From Streptomyces hyaluromycini (lineage in GTDB: Bacteria; Actinomycetota; Actinomycetes; Streptomycetales; Streptomycetaceae), in contig NZ_BCFL01000022.1 in NCBI RefSeq assembly GCF_002217755.1, positions 372,001 to 436,000 of the forward strand: a DNA stretch of 64,000 bases, given 5' to 3'. Below are positions 8,486 through 16,400 of the stretch, piece by piece. The position numbers and the translations under genes are program-made. Below the pieces are notes generated by a model. The model was not told where the DNA came from. It was given only the letters and a program-made list of their open reading frames with translations, and did no database searches. Every line of letters starts with the position of its first letter. Positions within the stretch are counted from its first letter, which is position 1.

Positions 8486-8655
8486 CTACAGGGCGCGGTG
8501 GTCCGGGTGTGTGCGTCGTTGTGGCCGCTGCCGGGTCCACTCCGCGTCCGTCATGTCCGACGGATACCGCCGAACGCGTTCCGGGTGATCGGCCGCATTC
8601 CCGAACCGGTGAGCGACACGATCACGCGTTGGTGCAGCCGAGTTGAACTCCACAG
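8486..8655 (-). pseudogene. IS5-family transposase N-terminal fragment
   Basis: On the minus strand FGNAADHPERVRRYPSDM then TDAEW is nearly the same as the N-terminus of the intact-looking transposase at 23.6 kb (GNAADHPDRVRRYPSDM, TDAEW). The fragment stops after about 60 residues. It is joined directly to the DinB remnant and probably marks the insertion that destroyed that gene. Confidence 0.75.
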
Positions 8656-8918
8656 CTACATACACCCAGACGCCAACGTCAACAAGCCACCAGCCCCTCA
8701 ACACACCACAGGCAACCCCAGCTCACACCCCCGCCGGCCTTCTCGACCAACCAACAACACCCCAGGTCAGACGCCACCCCCACGCCCAAAAGCACCCCCC
8801 TCATCGACGCCTCGACATCACCCGAATGGGTGTATCCGAATGGCGGTATAGACCTGGCGACTCTACGGTCGGTTCAGATCTCGGTTCCGAGACAGGTGGC
8901 TAGCCAGGGAGGTCAACC
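8656..8918. other. C/A-rich, G-poor non-coding tract
   Basis: The plus strand from about 8660 to 8830 is very rich in C and A with few G or T (runs such as CCAACAACACCCC), unlike the surrounding G+C-balanced coding DNA. No credible gene is seen. It separates the IS fragment from the small secreted-protein gene and may carry the latter's promoter at its right end. Confidence 0.5.
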
Positions 8919-9266
8919 ATGAACCGACTTCGCACCCTCGCCATCGCGGCCGCGCCCGGGGCGTTGCTGATAGGCCTGGCGATTCCGGCTCCCGCCGCAC
9001 CCGCGCCGAAGGCGCCGACCACGCCGAACGCCAGCTGCTACACGCCGCGGGCTGACCAAGTTCTCACTGCCCAGGAAGGCATCAAGCTCGCCAACGCCTG
9101 CAAGGCCCAGAAGTCGGGTGACCCCTCGTGGCACTGGATGGGCAACTACGGCTCGGTCTACGACGTGGTCAACGTCGCGAACAGCAGGGGCGTCGGCGCC
9201 GGCGGGCTGGTAACGATACCGAATGCCAGCGGCGGCGGCCTGATCCCGACGTTCATGTACTACTGA
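8919..9266 (+). CDS. Small secreted protein of unknown function
   Basis: A 115-residue protein with a Sec signal peptide (residues 1-27; NRLR, hydrophobic core AAAPGALLIGLAIP, AxA-type site). The mature part is about 88 residues, starts Pro/Ala-rich, then contains two Cys (40 and 61) that could form a disulfide, a WHWMGNYGSVYDVV segment, a Gly-rich stretch and an aromatic end TFMYY. GGAGG lies 7 bp before the ATG, supporting a real gene. I do not recognise the family; size, secretion and paired Cys resemble small extracellular peptides or inhibitors, but nothing more can be claimed. Confidence 0.7.
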   Translation: MNRLRTLAIAAAPGALLIGLAIPAPAAPAPKAPTTPNASCYTPRADQVLTAQEGIKLANACKAQKSGDPSWHWMGNYGSVYDVVNVANSRGVGAGGLVTIPNASGGGLIPTFMYY

Positions 9267-9437
9267 GGAGTGGATCGAGGCCGGTGTAGCTGACGGGCTT
9301 GCCGGCAAGGGCAGGATGCCCGTCGACCATGAACAAGGCCATCCGGACTCGTTGCCCGACCGTCGCTGCTGAGGTCGTGGATGCCGTCGGTCGTGAGGCT
9401 GCGTCCGGCAGCCGGATATCGCCGACACGCTGGTGGA

Positions 9438-9480
9438 CTGTTCCGCCCTCGTGCTGAAGATCAACGCGAGGGCGGAACAG
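9438..9480. repeat. Large perfect inverted repeat (14-bp arms, 15-nt loop)
   Basis: CTGTTCCGCCCTCG (9438-9451) is repeated in inverse orientation at 9467-9480. There is no T-run. It lies between the secreted-protein gene and the universal-stress remnant and could be a terminator for the former or a leftover element end. Confidence 0.6.
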
Positions 9481-9515
9481 AAGGCCGAAAGGGAGCCGGG
9501 GCCGAGTTGAGTCGT

Positions 9516-9720
9516 CGCCGCCGAAGGTGCCGACCTGCTCATCCTGGCCCGCGGCGGCCGGCGCATCCACCTCGGACCACGGGGCCTCGGTCCCGGCGGC
9601 CGGTTCGCCGTGGACCACGCCCCTTGCCCCGTTCTGCTGGCCTGGCCCCGTACGGCACTCGGCATCGTGAGCTTCCCGCCGTCTCCCCACCCGCCGCACC
9701 ACCGATGGGCCACTGGCTCG
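9516..9720 (+). pseudogene. Universal stress protein, C-terminal remnant
   Basis: The plus frame reads GADLLILARGGRRIHLGP, then a GLGPGGRFAVDHA segment, CPVLLAW and PPSPHPPHH, the usual C-terminal half of Streptomyces UspA-like proteins (normally ARDGDRSRLGPKSLGP and VVDHAPCPVLLVWP). The N-terminal half and start are missing, and the normal stop is lost so the frame runs on to 9960. The ATP-binding G-2x-G-9x-G(S/T) loop is only partly kept. Confidence 0.7.
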
Positions 9721-10400
9721 CGTCGTCGGCGTTTGACTGCCGGCTGTCACGAACTCGACGGGATTATCTGCGTCCTTGAGCACTTTGACTGCGAGCCGGC
9801 GGGCCATGGTGGCTCAACACCGAGTCGTGTACGTCGGGTTCGCATCGACCAGGGACAGGCCGCGAAGCGGTCACCGTGCACGGGCTCACCGAGGGCCCGC
9901 TGGTGCCTCCACGGCGGCCAGGCGTGCAGCGATAGCCGCTTTCGACCTATTTCGTTATGATTTGAGATGATTGTCCGTCGATGGGTGTGCGGGCAGGAGG
10001 CCCGGATGGGAACCCGAGAACCGATCCCGCTTACACCGGTGCGTGACCCCGCCACCGGCCGGCTGGTGTCGCTTCCCGGAGACCGCCACCCCCGGTTGCG
10101 GCGTGCCGGTGACGTGTGCGGTCCGGAGTCCGGGAGGACGACAGCGCTCCGGCAGGGCAACCGTCGGCGAGTGACTCTCGAAGCACAGCCACCCGAATCT
10201 GCGGCTGAGCCTTGTGCAGTGGTGCGTGTCGGGTGCTCTCGGCGAGGCGGCATGCGGGTCGCCGGCCGTCCCGGACCGACGAGACATCGGGTCGCCGTGG
10301 CCTCAGGGCATCCGGACAGCCTTGTGCGCCTGGGAAGAACTGGCGCGCCCCACGACGTCGCGTCCGTCCCGCTCGTACACATCCATGGAAGGGGCGTCCC
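9721..10400. other. Intergenic region upstream of the HAD-hemerythrin operon
   Basis: About 680 bp with ORFs on both strands but no protein-like reading I can support. A short AT-richer island near 9945-9970 (TTTCGTTATGATTTGAG) is the most promoter-like part. The transcription start of the downstream seven-gene block probably lies here. Confidence 0.5.
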
Positions 10401-11558
10401 ATGCCCGCCACCACCGTCGACTGCGACGTGGTCTTCTTCGACCTGCGCGACACCCTCGGCGACGTCGACCGGCCCGGTCATCTCGCGCTGTATCGACCCA
10501 GCACCGAGAAGCTGCTCGACGCCATGCGGGATCTGGTGGGGCTGCGTCTCGGCGTGATCACCAACCTGCCCGCGGAGGTCAGCGCCGAGCAGGGGCGTCG
10601 GATGATTGCCGAGGCCGTCGTCACCGAGCACGACGGCAGCGTCGTCCACCTCGCCGACATCCTGGACCCGCAGGGCATCGTGATCAACCACGAGGCCAAG
10701 GTGGACAAGCCCGAGCCCGCCATCTACCACTTCGCGGCCGATCAGATGCGCGTACCGATCGAGCGGTGCCTGTTCGTCGGGGAGAACCTCATCGAAGTCC
10801 TCGCTGCCGAGGCGGCCGGGATGCGAGGCGTGCTCAAGCCGTCGCCACCCGGCAAGGAGTTCCAGCCCGCGGTGATCACCCGGCAGGGGGAATCGGTCCG
10901 CGACAGCGGCCGTGCCTTCGAGGAGTTCCTCGAACAGGAGCACCTGCTCGGTGAACGCATATTCGCATGCGGCAGCCGCATCGTGCAGGCGCTCGACTCG
11001 GTGCACCAGGCACAGGACATCCCGCCGGGGGTGCGCACCGCGATGGGCATGTTCGTGTACACGCTCACCAACTTCGCGGACCAGGCGCACCTGAAGGCTG
11101 AGGAAGCGATCGTGCCGCTGGCCGTCGCACGCGGCATGCCGCCCGACCACGCCCGCTGGATGTTCGACCAGCACGACCAGGCCCGTGCTTATTGGGAGAC
11201 GATCCGCGTCGCCTGGCGACGGATCCAGAACGGCGACCCCCGCGACGTGACCTCCGCGATCTCCGACTTCCGCCGCTGCACGGAGGGCTTCGTCCTGCTC
11301 TTCCGGGCGCACGCGGTGCGCGAGAACGACGAGTTGTATCCGGAACTGGGCCGCCACCTCACCGACGCGGACGACGCGACGGTGCTCTCCATCGTCCGCC
11401 ACACCGGCCCGCCGGACATAGGGCCCTACGCGGCCATCGTCGGCGCGATGGAGGAGGCCCTCGACAACGCGCATGTCGCAGACGCCGCCGACCCCGCGCG
11501 CGGCACGGACGACCCGGACAGCGCGGACGGGGCCACCCGGACCACCGGAAAGGCCTGA
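10401..11558 (+). CDS. HAD-like domain fused to a hemerythrin (HHE) domain
   Basis: A 385-residue fusion. Residues 1-170 follow the HAD phosphatase fold: motif I VVFFDLRDTLG with nucleophile Asp14, motif II T54 in VITN, motif III Lys103 in KVDKPEPAIY, motif IV around FVGENLIEVLAAEAAG. The second Asp of the DxD motif is Arg16, so phosphatase activity is doubtful or altered. Residues ~178-345 look like an HHE cation-binding hemerythrin (EQEHLL, ADQAHLKAEE, FDQHDQARAYW, FRAHAVRENDELYPEL), expected to hold a di-iron site that senses O2 or redox state. GGAAGGGGC precedes the ATG. It is the first gene of a compact block reaching 18457; only 2 bp separate it from the next gene. A regulatory or redox-sensing role is inferred. 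Confidence 0.8.
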   Translation: MPATTVDCDVVFFDLRDTLGDVDRPGHLALYRPSTEKLLDAMRDLVGLRLGVITNLPAEVSAEQGRRMIAEAVVTEHDGSVVHLADILDPQGIVINHEAKVDKPEPAIYHFAADQMRVPIERCLFVGENLIEVLAAEAAGMRGVLKPSPPGKEFQPAVITRQGESVRDSGRAFEEFLEQEHLLGERIFACGSRIVQALDSVHQAQDIPPGVRTAMGMFVYTLTNFADQAHLKAEEAIVPLAVARGMPPDHARWMFDQHDQARAYWETIRVAWRRIQNGDPRDVTSAISDFRRCTEGFVLLFRAHAVRENDELYPELGRHLTDADDATVLSIVRHTGPPDIGPYAAIVGAMEEALDNAHVADAADPARGTDDPDSADGATRTTGKA

Positions 11559-11560
11559 CC

Positions 11561-12112
11561 ATGTGGCTCCTGCGACCGCCCGAAACCGGCTGTTTCGACA
11601 AGGACCAGCGGCGCGCCGTGGAGGTGCTCTTCGACGCGGTCCTGCCCGGCGGCCCCCGACGGCCCGGCGCGGCCGACGCCGACGCCGCCGAATACATCGA
11701 CCGGCTCCTGGCCATGGGCCCCGAGACGCATCCCGAGATTCCGTCGTGGCGCCTGGCCTACCCGGTGCTGCTCGCAGCGCTCGACACCGCCGCGCAACAG
11801 GCGCACGGCGGACGCGGCGTCGCCGAACTCGACCGCGCCGAGGCAACCGCGCTGCTGCTCGACCTGGCCGCGGGGACCCTGCCCGACTGGCCCACGGCCG
11901 CCCTTGCGCAGCCGGCCGCGTTCGCCCTGCTGCGGGCCCACTGCATCGAGGGCTGCTTCGGCGACCCGCGCTGGGGCGGCAACCGCGAAGCGGTGATCTG
12001 GCGCTGGTACGGCTACCTCACACCGGCCGAACCCTTCACCCGTCCCACCACCGCGACACCCTTCACCCGCCCCACCACCGCGACCGCCGACCGGCCCGGG
12101 GAGGACTCATGA
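11561..12112 (+). CDS. Gluconate 2-dehydrogenase subunit 3-like protein
   Basis: A 183-residue protein resembling the small subunit 3 of FAD-dependent gluconate/sugar dehydrogenases: early FDKDQRRAVEVLFDAVLPG, a helical middle, and HCIEGCFGDPRWGGNREAV then IWRWYGY, the typical C-terminal signature. Family members partner a GMC flavoprotein, which here is encoded by the next gene with an ATGA overlap. Unlike secreted relatives it has no Tat or Sec signal, so the pair should be cytoplasmic. The extreme C-terminus carries a duplicated 9-residue unit (PFTRPTTAT twice, 12032-12085) arising from a 27-bp tandem repeat, absent from what I know of the family. Confidence 0.8.
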   Translation: MWLLRPPETGCFDKDQRRAVEVLFDAVLPGGPRRPGAADADAAEYIDRLLAMGPETHPEIPSWRLAYPVLLAALDTAAQQAHGGRGVAELDRAEATALLLDLAAGTLPDWPTAALAQPAAFALLRAHCIEGCFGDPRWGGNREAVIWRWYGYLTPAEPFTRPTTATPFTRPTTATADRPGEDS

Positions 12113-13779
12113 CCGCCACGACCACCGCACCCGGCGGATACGACGCGATCGTCGTGGGCGCCGGCGCGGGCGGCGGCACCGCGGCCCGCGTGCTCACCGC
12201 GCGCGGACGCCGCGTCGCCGTGCTGGAGAAGGGCCCGCTCCCGGTCGCCGACGATTTCCTTCCCTACGACGAACTCCACTTCCACACGCACAAGGCGCTG
12301 ATCCCGCACCGCGACACCGACCCCAACATCTACATGGCCGGCCCCGCTCAGGACCAGCCCACCCGGGTCGAGCGCTGGTGGAACGTCAACATGGCCGGCG
12401 GCGCGACGAACGTGTGGGACGCCAACGTGCCCCGCTACACCGAGGAGGACTTCCGCGTCCTCGACCACCTGCACGACGTGCCGCCCGAAGCGGACATGGT
12501 GAACTGGCCGTGGACCTACCGCGAGTTCGAGCCGTGGTTCGAGCGGGCCGAGTACGAATGGGGCGTCTCCGGGCGGGCCCGGCAGTCCCCGGCTCAGGAG
12601 CCGATACGGGCCGGCTACGACTACGCCATGCCGCCGCTGCGCCCGCACGCGGCCGTGCCGTTCCTGACCGAGGCGTTCGGCCGCGCCGGCATGCGGCCCT
12701 ACCTCGGCCCCCGGGCCATCAACTCCCGGGTGCGCGACGGCCGTCCGGCCTGCTCGTTCTGCGGCTACAACCAGTTCTTCGGCTGCGGTCTCAACTCACG
12801 GGCCTCCGCGCTGAACACGGTGCTCCAGCGCGCCCTGGCCACCGGCCGGTGCGACCTGCTGACCGGACACTGCGTGACCCGGCTCGTGCACGAGGACGGG
12901 CGGGTGCGCGGCGTGATGTACCGCACCGAGCCCGGCGGACCCGAACGGTTCCTGGGTGCATCCCAGGTGCTGGTGTCCATCCAGACCATCGAGTCGGCGC
13001 GGTTGTTCCTCGTGTCGCAGGTGCCCGACCCCAACCGGATGATCGGCCGCTATCTGACCTATCACACCCACGGAAACGCCGAAGTCACCCTGCCGCTCCA
13101 GCCCGTGTGGACCGGCGACGGCGCCCAGCAGCCCGCCACCGCGATCGGCTCGCTGCAACTGCGGGACCTGTACGTGGTCGACGACCCCGCCACCCCGGTC
13201 ACCAAGGCCGGCAAGTTCTCCGTGTACGACCCCTACACGTGCGTGCCGCCGGTCCGGCTCGTCAAGGGCGCCGCGCTCGGACCCGGCCGCGGCGGCCTGT
13301 GGGGCGAGGACCTGTACACCTACCTTGAGGAACTGCGTCACCAGGGCGGCGTCTACTTCTCCTTCACCGGCGAGGCGCTCTCCCTGTACGACAACCGGGT
13401 CGAACTCGACCCCGACGTCACCGACCCGTGGGGCATGCCTGCGGCCCGAATCTGGTACCGGCACCACGCCTACGACCTGGCCGCGGCTCGCTACGCCATC
13501 GATCGCGTCGTCCGGGTGATGGAGGACGCGGGCGGCGAGTTGCGCGGCTACGACGTTCCCGGCGCGGAGAATCCCGGCTACGGGCATGTGCAGGGCACGC
13601 TGCGCGCCGGCTCCGATCCCGACGCCTCGGTGCTCGACGAGAACTGCCAGTCGCACACCGTCTCCGGACTCTATGTCCTCGACTGCGCGTTCATGCCGAC
13701 CGCCGGCGCCTCGAACCCCACCCTGACGCTTCTCGCCAACGCCTACCGGGTGTGCGAGCAACTCCCGGACCCCGACTGA
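12109..13779 (+). CDS. GMC-family FAD-dependent oxidoreductase (gluconate/sugar dehydrogenase-like)
   Basis: A 556-residue flavoprotein. N-terminal FAD motif VVGAGAGGGTAARVL (about 15-29), glycine-rich WWNVNMAGGATNVWDA (about 87-102), and GMC C-terminal region with HVQGTLRAG and LYVLDCAFMPTAGASNP then TLTLLANAYR. The final Asn-Pro-Thr-Leu-Thr is the catalytic-site signature of gluconate-dehydrogenase-like members, and the His of HVQGT is kept. It has a Cys-rich insert CSFCGYNQFFGC (about 218-229). It oxidises an alcohol or polyol and passes electrons via FAD. No export signal is seen, so electrons may go to a soluble acceptor. Start ATG overlaps the stop of the subunit-3-like gene. Substrate unknown. 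Confidence 0.85.
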   Translation: MTATTTAPGGYDAIVVGAGAGGGTAARVLTARGRRVAVLEKGPLPVADDFLPYDELHFHTHKALIPHRDTDPNIYMAGPAQDQPTRVERWWNVNMAGGATNVWDANVPRYTEEDFRVLDHLHDVPPEADMVNWPWTYREFEPWFERAEYEWGVSGRARQSPAQEPIRAGYDYAMPPLRPHAAVPFLTEAFGRAGMRPYLGPRAINSRVRDGRPACSFCGYNQFFGCGLNSRASALNTVLQRALATGRCDLLTGHCVTRLVHEDGRVRGVMYRTEPGGPERFLGASQVLVSIQTIESARLFLVSQVPDPNRMIGRYLTYHTHGNAEVTLPLQPVWTGDGAQQPATAIGSLQLRDLYVVDDPATPVTKAGKFSVYDPYTCVPPVRLVKGAALGPGRGGLWGEDLYTYLEELRHQGGVYFSFTGEALSLYDNRVELDPDVTDPWGMPAARIWYRHHAYDLAAARYAIDRVVRVMEDAGGELRGYDVPGAENPGYGHVQGTLRAGSDPDASVLDENCQSHTVSGLYVLDCAFMPTAGASNPTLTLLANAYRVCEQLPDPD

Positions 13780-13850
13780 GGCGCACGCCCTCGACGAGGT
13801 ACCGGCACACGGACACCGGACCGAACGGGAACGATGCGAAAGGCAGCACC

Positions 13851-15059
13851 ATGGACACCCTCGACGAGCGGGTCGACATCGCCCGCGCCCTGCTGTCCGC
13901 CGGAATCACCCCGGCCGACCTCGAGCTGTCGCCCGACCTGGCCGAGGCGCCGGGAGGCCCTGTCCTCGCCGCCCACCTCGGGATCGTCTTCCCCGACGGG
14001 CTCGCACCCGTCCCACAGCCCTTCGACGTCGTACCGTCCCCCGACGCCGCGTTGCCTCGCGCCGACGTCGTCGTGATCACCTGGACCGTCGACGAACAGG
14101 ATGCCCTGGCCGACGTGTTCACCCACGGCTTCGATCGGCTGCACTGGTATCGGTACACCCGCCGCTTCGAGGAGCACTACCGGCCGCTGATCAGAGCCGG
14201 AGCGCCCTCGCTCGCCGCCCGCCCGCCACGCCTGGGCTCGTACTTCCCCGTCAAGCTCGGCGACCTGGATGTGCTGTGCGTGAAGTCCGAACTCCACCTC
14301 AACCAGGACGGCATCAAGACCGGCGAAGGCACCGCCACCCTGCCCGTCCGGGACTTCTTCGAGCAGATCATCGAGGAGGCCCGGCCGCGAGTGATCGCCA
14401 CCATAGGCACCTCGGGCAGCGTCTTCGGCGACTTCCCCCTGGGCGACGTGGTGGTCACGCGCGCGGCGAAGTTCCGCTGCAAAAACGAGTTCCGTAACGA
14501 GGACTTCAACGGTCGGACGTTCAAGAGCGACTGGACCCTCCCGCTCGGCCGGATCGAGGACGCGCAGAAGCTGATGCGCGGTTTCGCCGACCGGCTCACC
14601 GAACCACCGCTCGGCCCGCCGTCCACCCGCTTCCCCTTCGTCGGGCCGCTGCTCAAGCCGCCCGACAACGACCCGACCGTCCGCATCGAGCAGGGCGCGC
14701 AGGACATGCCCGCCTTCCACCCGATCCTGACCACCGACTACTTCGAGTACGGCACGTCCACGAACGGCCTGGAACACGAGGGAGCGGCCGTCGAGATGGG
14801 CGACGCGGCGCTGGGTCTGACCATTGCCGACCTCACCGCCGCGGGCGCGGATCACGTGCCCGACTGGGTGGTGGTCCGCAACATGTCCGACCCCCAGATC
14901 AACGGCGAACTCCCCACTCACGACTTCCGCCTCAACCAGCAGACCATGTGGGCGGTGTCCTACTACCAGTCGTACGGCTACTGGACCAGCGTCTGCGGCG
15001 CGCTCACCACGTGGGGCCTGCTGGCGGGACTCTCCGAGGCGGGCTTCGACGATGCCTGA
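13851..15059 (+). CDS. Nucleoside phosphorylase/nucleosidase-fold protein
   Basis: A 402-residue protein whose central and C-terminal parts look like the PNP/MTAN fold: PRADVVVITWTVDEQDALAD (about 70-89), ATIGTSGSVFGDFPLGDVVV then TRAAKF (about 184-209), HEGAAVEMGDAAL (about 306-318) in the place of the family's Met-Glu-rich ribose-binding helix, and VVVRNMSDP (about 341-349), where the Ser-Asp matches the catalytic Asp of MTA/SAH nucleosidases. It is much longer than MTAN (~230 aa), with an N-terminal extension and an insert around 215-290. It may cleave an N-glycosidic bond in an unusual nucleoside. The stop overlaps the next start by 8 bp, indicating one operon. Confidence 0.65.
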   Translation: MDTLDERVDIARALLSAGITPADLELSPDLAEAPGGPVLAAHLGIVFPDGLAPVPQPFDVVPSPDAALPRADVVVITWTVDEQDALADVFTHGFDRLHWYRYTRRFEEHYRPLIRAGAPSLAARPPRLGSYFPVKLGDLDVLCVKSELHLNQDGIKTGEGTATLPVRDFFEQIIEEARPRVIATIGTSGSVFGDFPLGDVVVTRAAKFRCKNEFRNEDFNGRTFKSDWTLPLGRIEDAQKLMRGFADRLTEPPLGPPSTRFPFVGPLLKPPDNDPTVRIEQGAQDMPAFHPILTTDYFEYGTSTNGLEHEGAAVEMGDAALGLTIADLTAAGADHVPDWVVVRNMSDPQINGELPTHDFRLNQQTMWAVSYYQSYGYWTSVCGALTTWGLLAGLSEAGFDDA

Positions 15060-16353
15060 CCCGCCGGCCGTCACCCGGCTCCCCATCGAGGTCGAGCTGC
15101 TGTTCGAGCTCATGCCGTGCAATGCGCTACGCACCTCGCAGTACGCCGGATCCGGGCCCCATCCGTGCGCCTACTTCCGCTCGTGGGGTACCTACCACGC
15201 CTACGACTATGACGCCGACGGGCCGCCGCCGGATGCCTCGATCGTGCGGCCCTCGCACTACACCGGCCGGATGACCCCGCTGCCGGAACCGCTGTCCGGT
15301 TGCCGCAAGGCTCCGATCCTCGCCGTCGGCATCAACCCCAACCTCCCGGGCTGGTGGCCCGACAGCCACGGCTCGCTCACCCCCGACTTCGACTCCGTGC
15401 GCCAGTACGCGCACTACTTCCGACACCGAGGGGTGTTCAAGCCCGAGCTGCCCGACGACGCGTATCGCGCCTTCGGCGGCGGACCCGACGACGATCCCCT
15501 GGCCGGGGTCCCGCTCACCGTTCCCGAGGACGCGCTGGGCCGCCGCGCGATCCCGGTCCGCGAGCAGCCGCAGCGTATGTACCTCGTCTACCAGCAGCTG
15601 CTGGACGCCCTCGGCGCGGAACTGGGCCTCGACCCTGGTGCGCTCGCCGTCGGCGAGGACCTGTCGTACGGCAACATGGTCGCCTGCGCCTCGGCCAAGT
15701 GGACCACCCAAGCCGATCCGCACGACCCCGCCCTTCCGCCGATGACCGACGACCAGCGCGCCGGGATCGTCGGCGAGTGCTTCCGGACCCGCCGCCACCT
15801 GCTGCGCCAGCTGTTCCAGTCGCTGCCTGCCGTGATCCTCGTGCTCGGCCAGAGCACCGCCAACGCGTTCGCCGGTGAACTCGGCGATCGCCTGGCACCC
15901 GTACCTGCCCCCGACACCCCCCTGGCGCAGCTGATGGCGACCGAGATCCGGCTCGCCTACGGCACCCTCGACGACGGCGGGGAACTCGACGCCCGGGTGC
16001 TGTTCGTCCCGCATCCCACCGGGCACCCCGACGACTACGCGCAGGCCCGGCCACTGCTCGTCGAACAACTCCTGCACGAGGCACGCTCCGGCCGGCTGGG
16101 TCACGACGAACGCATCGGGCATCTGACGCGCCCCCGCGGCTCGTGCTCCTTCTGCCCCCTCCTAGAGATCGGCCCGTGCCCGTACGCCGACGTGCTCACG
16201 CCGCTCCCGGGCGGTGGCCCCGCCCTGCTCGCCGACGGATCGACGCCCGTCGAGGCGGAGAAGCGCACCCAACTTCGGCTGCTCGACGGCATCACCGCAC
16301 GGGCCGCACCCGTCGCCGAGGTCTGGGCACACACCGACGACCGGGAGGACTGA
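15052..16353 (+). CDS. Uracil-DNA-glycosylase-fold-like protein with Cys clusters
   Basis: A 433-residue protein. The segment PILAVGINPNLPGWWP (about 90-105), a later VILVLGQSTANAF (about 262-274) and VLFVPHPTGHPDDY (about 315-328) follow the order of motif A (GxNPG-like), core strand and motif B (HPS/T) in the uracil-DNA glycosylase superfamily. Cys residues near the N-terminus (CNALRTS, HPCAYF) and a C-terminal CSFCPLLEIGPC (about 365-376) could ligate an Fe-S cluster as in UDG families 4 and 5. Overall length exceeds UDGs and the DNA-binding Leu loop is not evident, so a small-molecule base-handling role is also possible. It overlaps the preceding nucleosidase-like gene. Assignment is by motif only. 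Confidence 0.5.
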   Translation: MPDPPAVTRLPIEVELLFELMPCNALRTSQYAGSGPHPCAYFRSWGTYHAYDYDADGPPPDASIVRPSHYTGRMTPLPEPLSGCRKAPILAVGINPNLPGWWPDSHGSLTPDFDSVRQYAHYFRHRGVFKPELPDDAYRAFGGGPDDDPLAGVPLTVPEDALGRRAIPVREQPQRMYLVYQQLLDALGAELGLDPGALAVGEDLSYGNMVACASAKWTTQADPHDPALPPMTDDQRAGIVGECFRTRRHLLRQLFQSLPAVILVLGQSTANAFAGELGDRLAPVPAPDTPLAQLMATEIRLAYGTLDDGGELDARVLFVPHPTGHPDDYAQARPLLVEQLLHEARSGRLGHDERIGHLTRPRGSCSFCPLLEIGPCPYADVLTPLPGGGPALLADGSTPVEAEKRTQLRLLDGITARAAPVAEVWAHTDDRED

Positions 16354-16400
16354 CGCCGAAACGCCCACCGGCGCCACCACCCTCCGAAAGCGAGACCACG

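Noticed and set aside
9967..10557. Plus-strand ORF overlapping the start of the HAD-hemerythrin gene
   Set aside because: Composition is Arg/Pro-rich with no motif, and the HAD gene has a clear RBS and start inside it.
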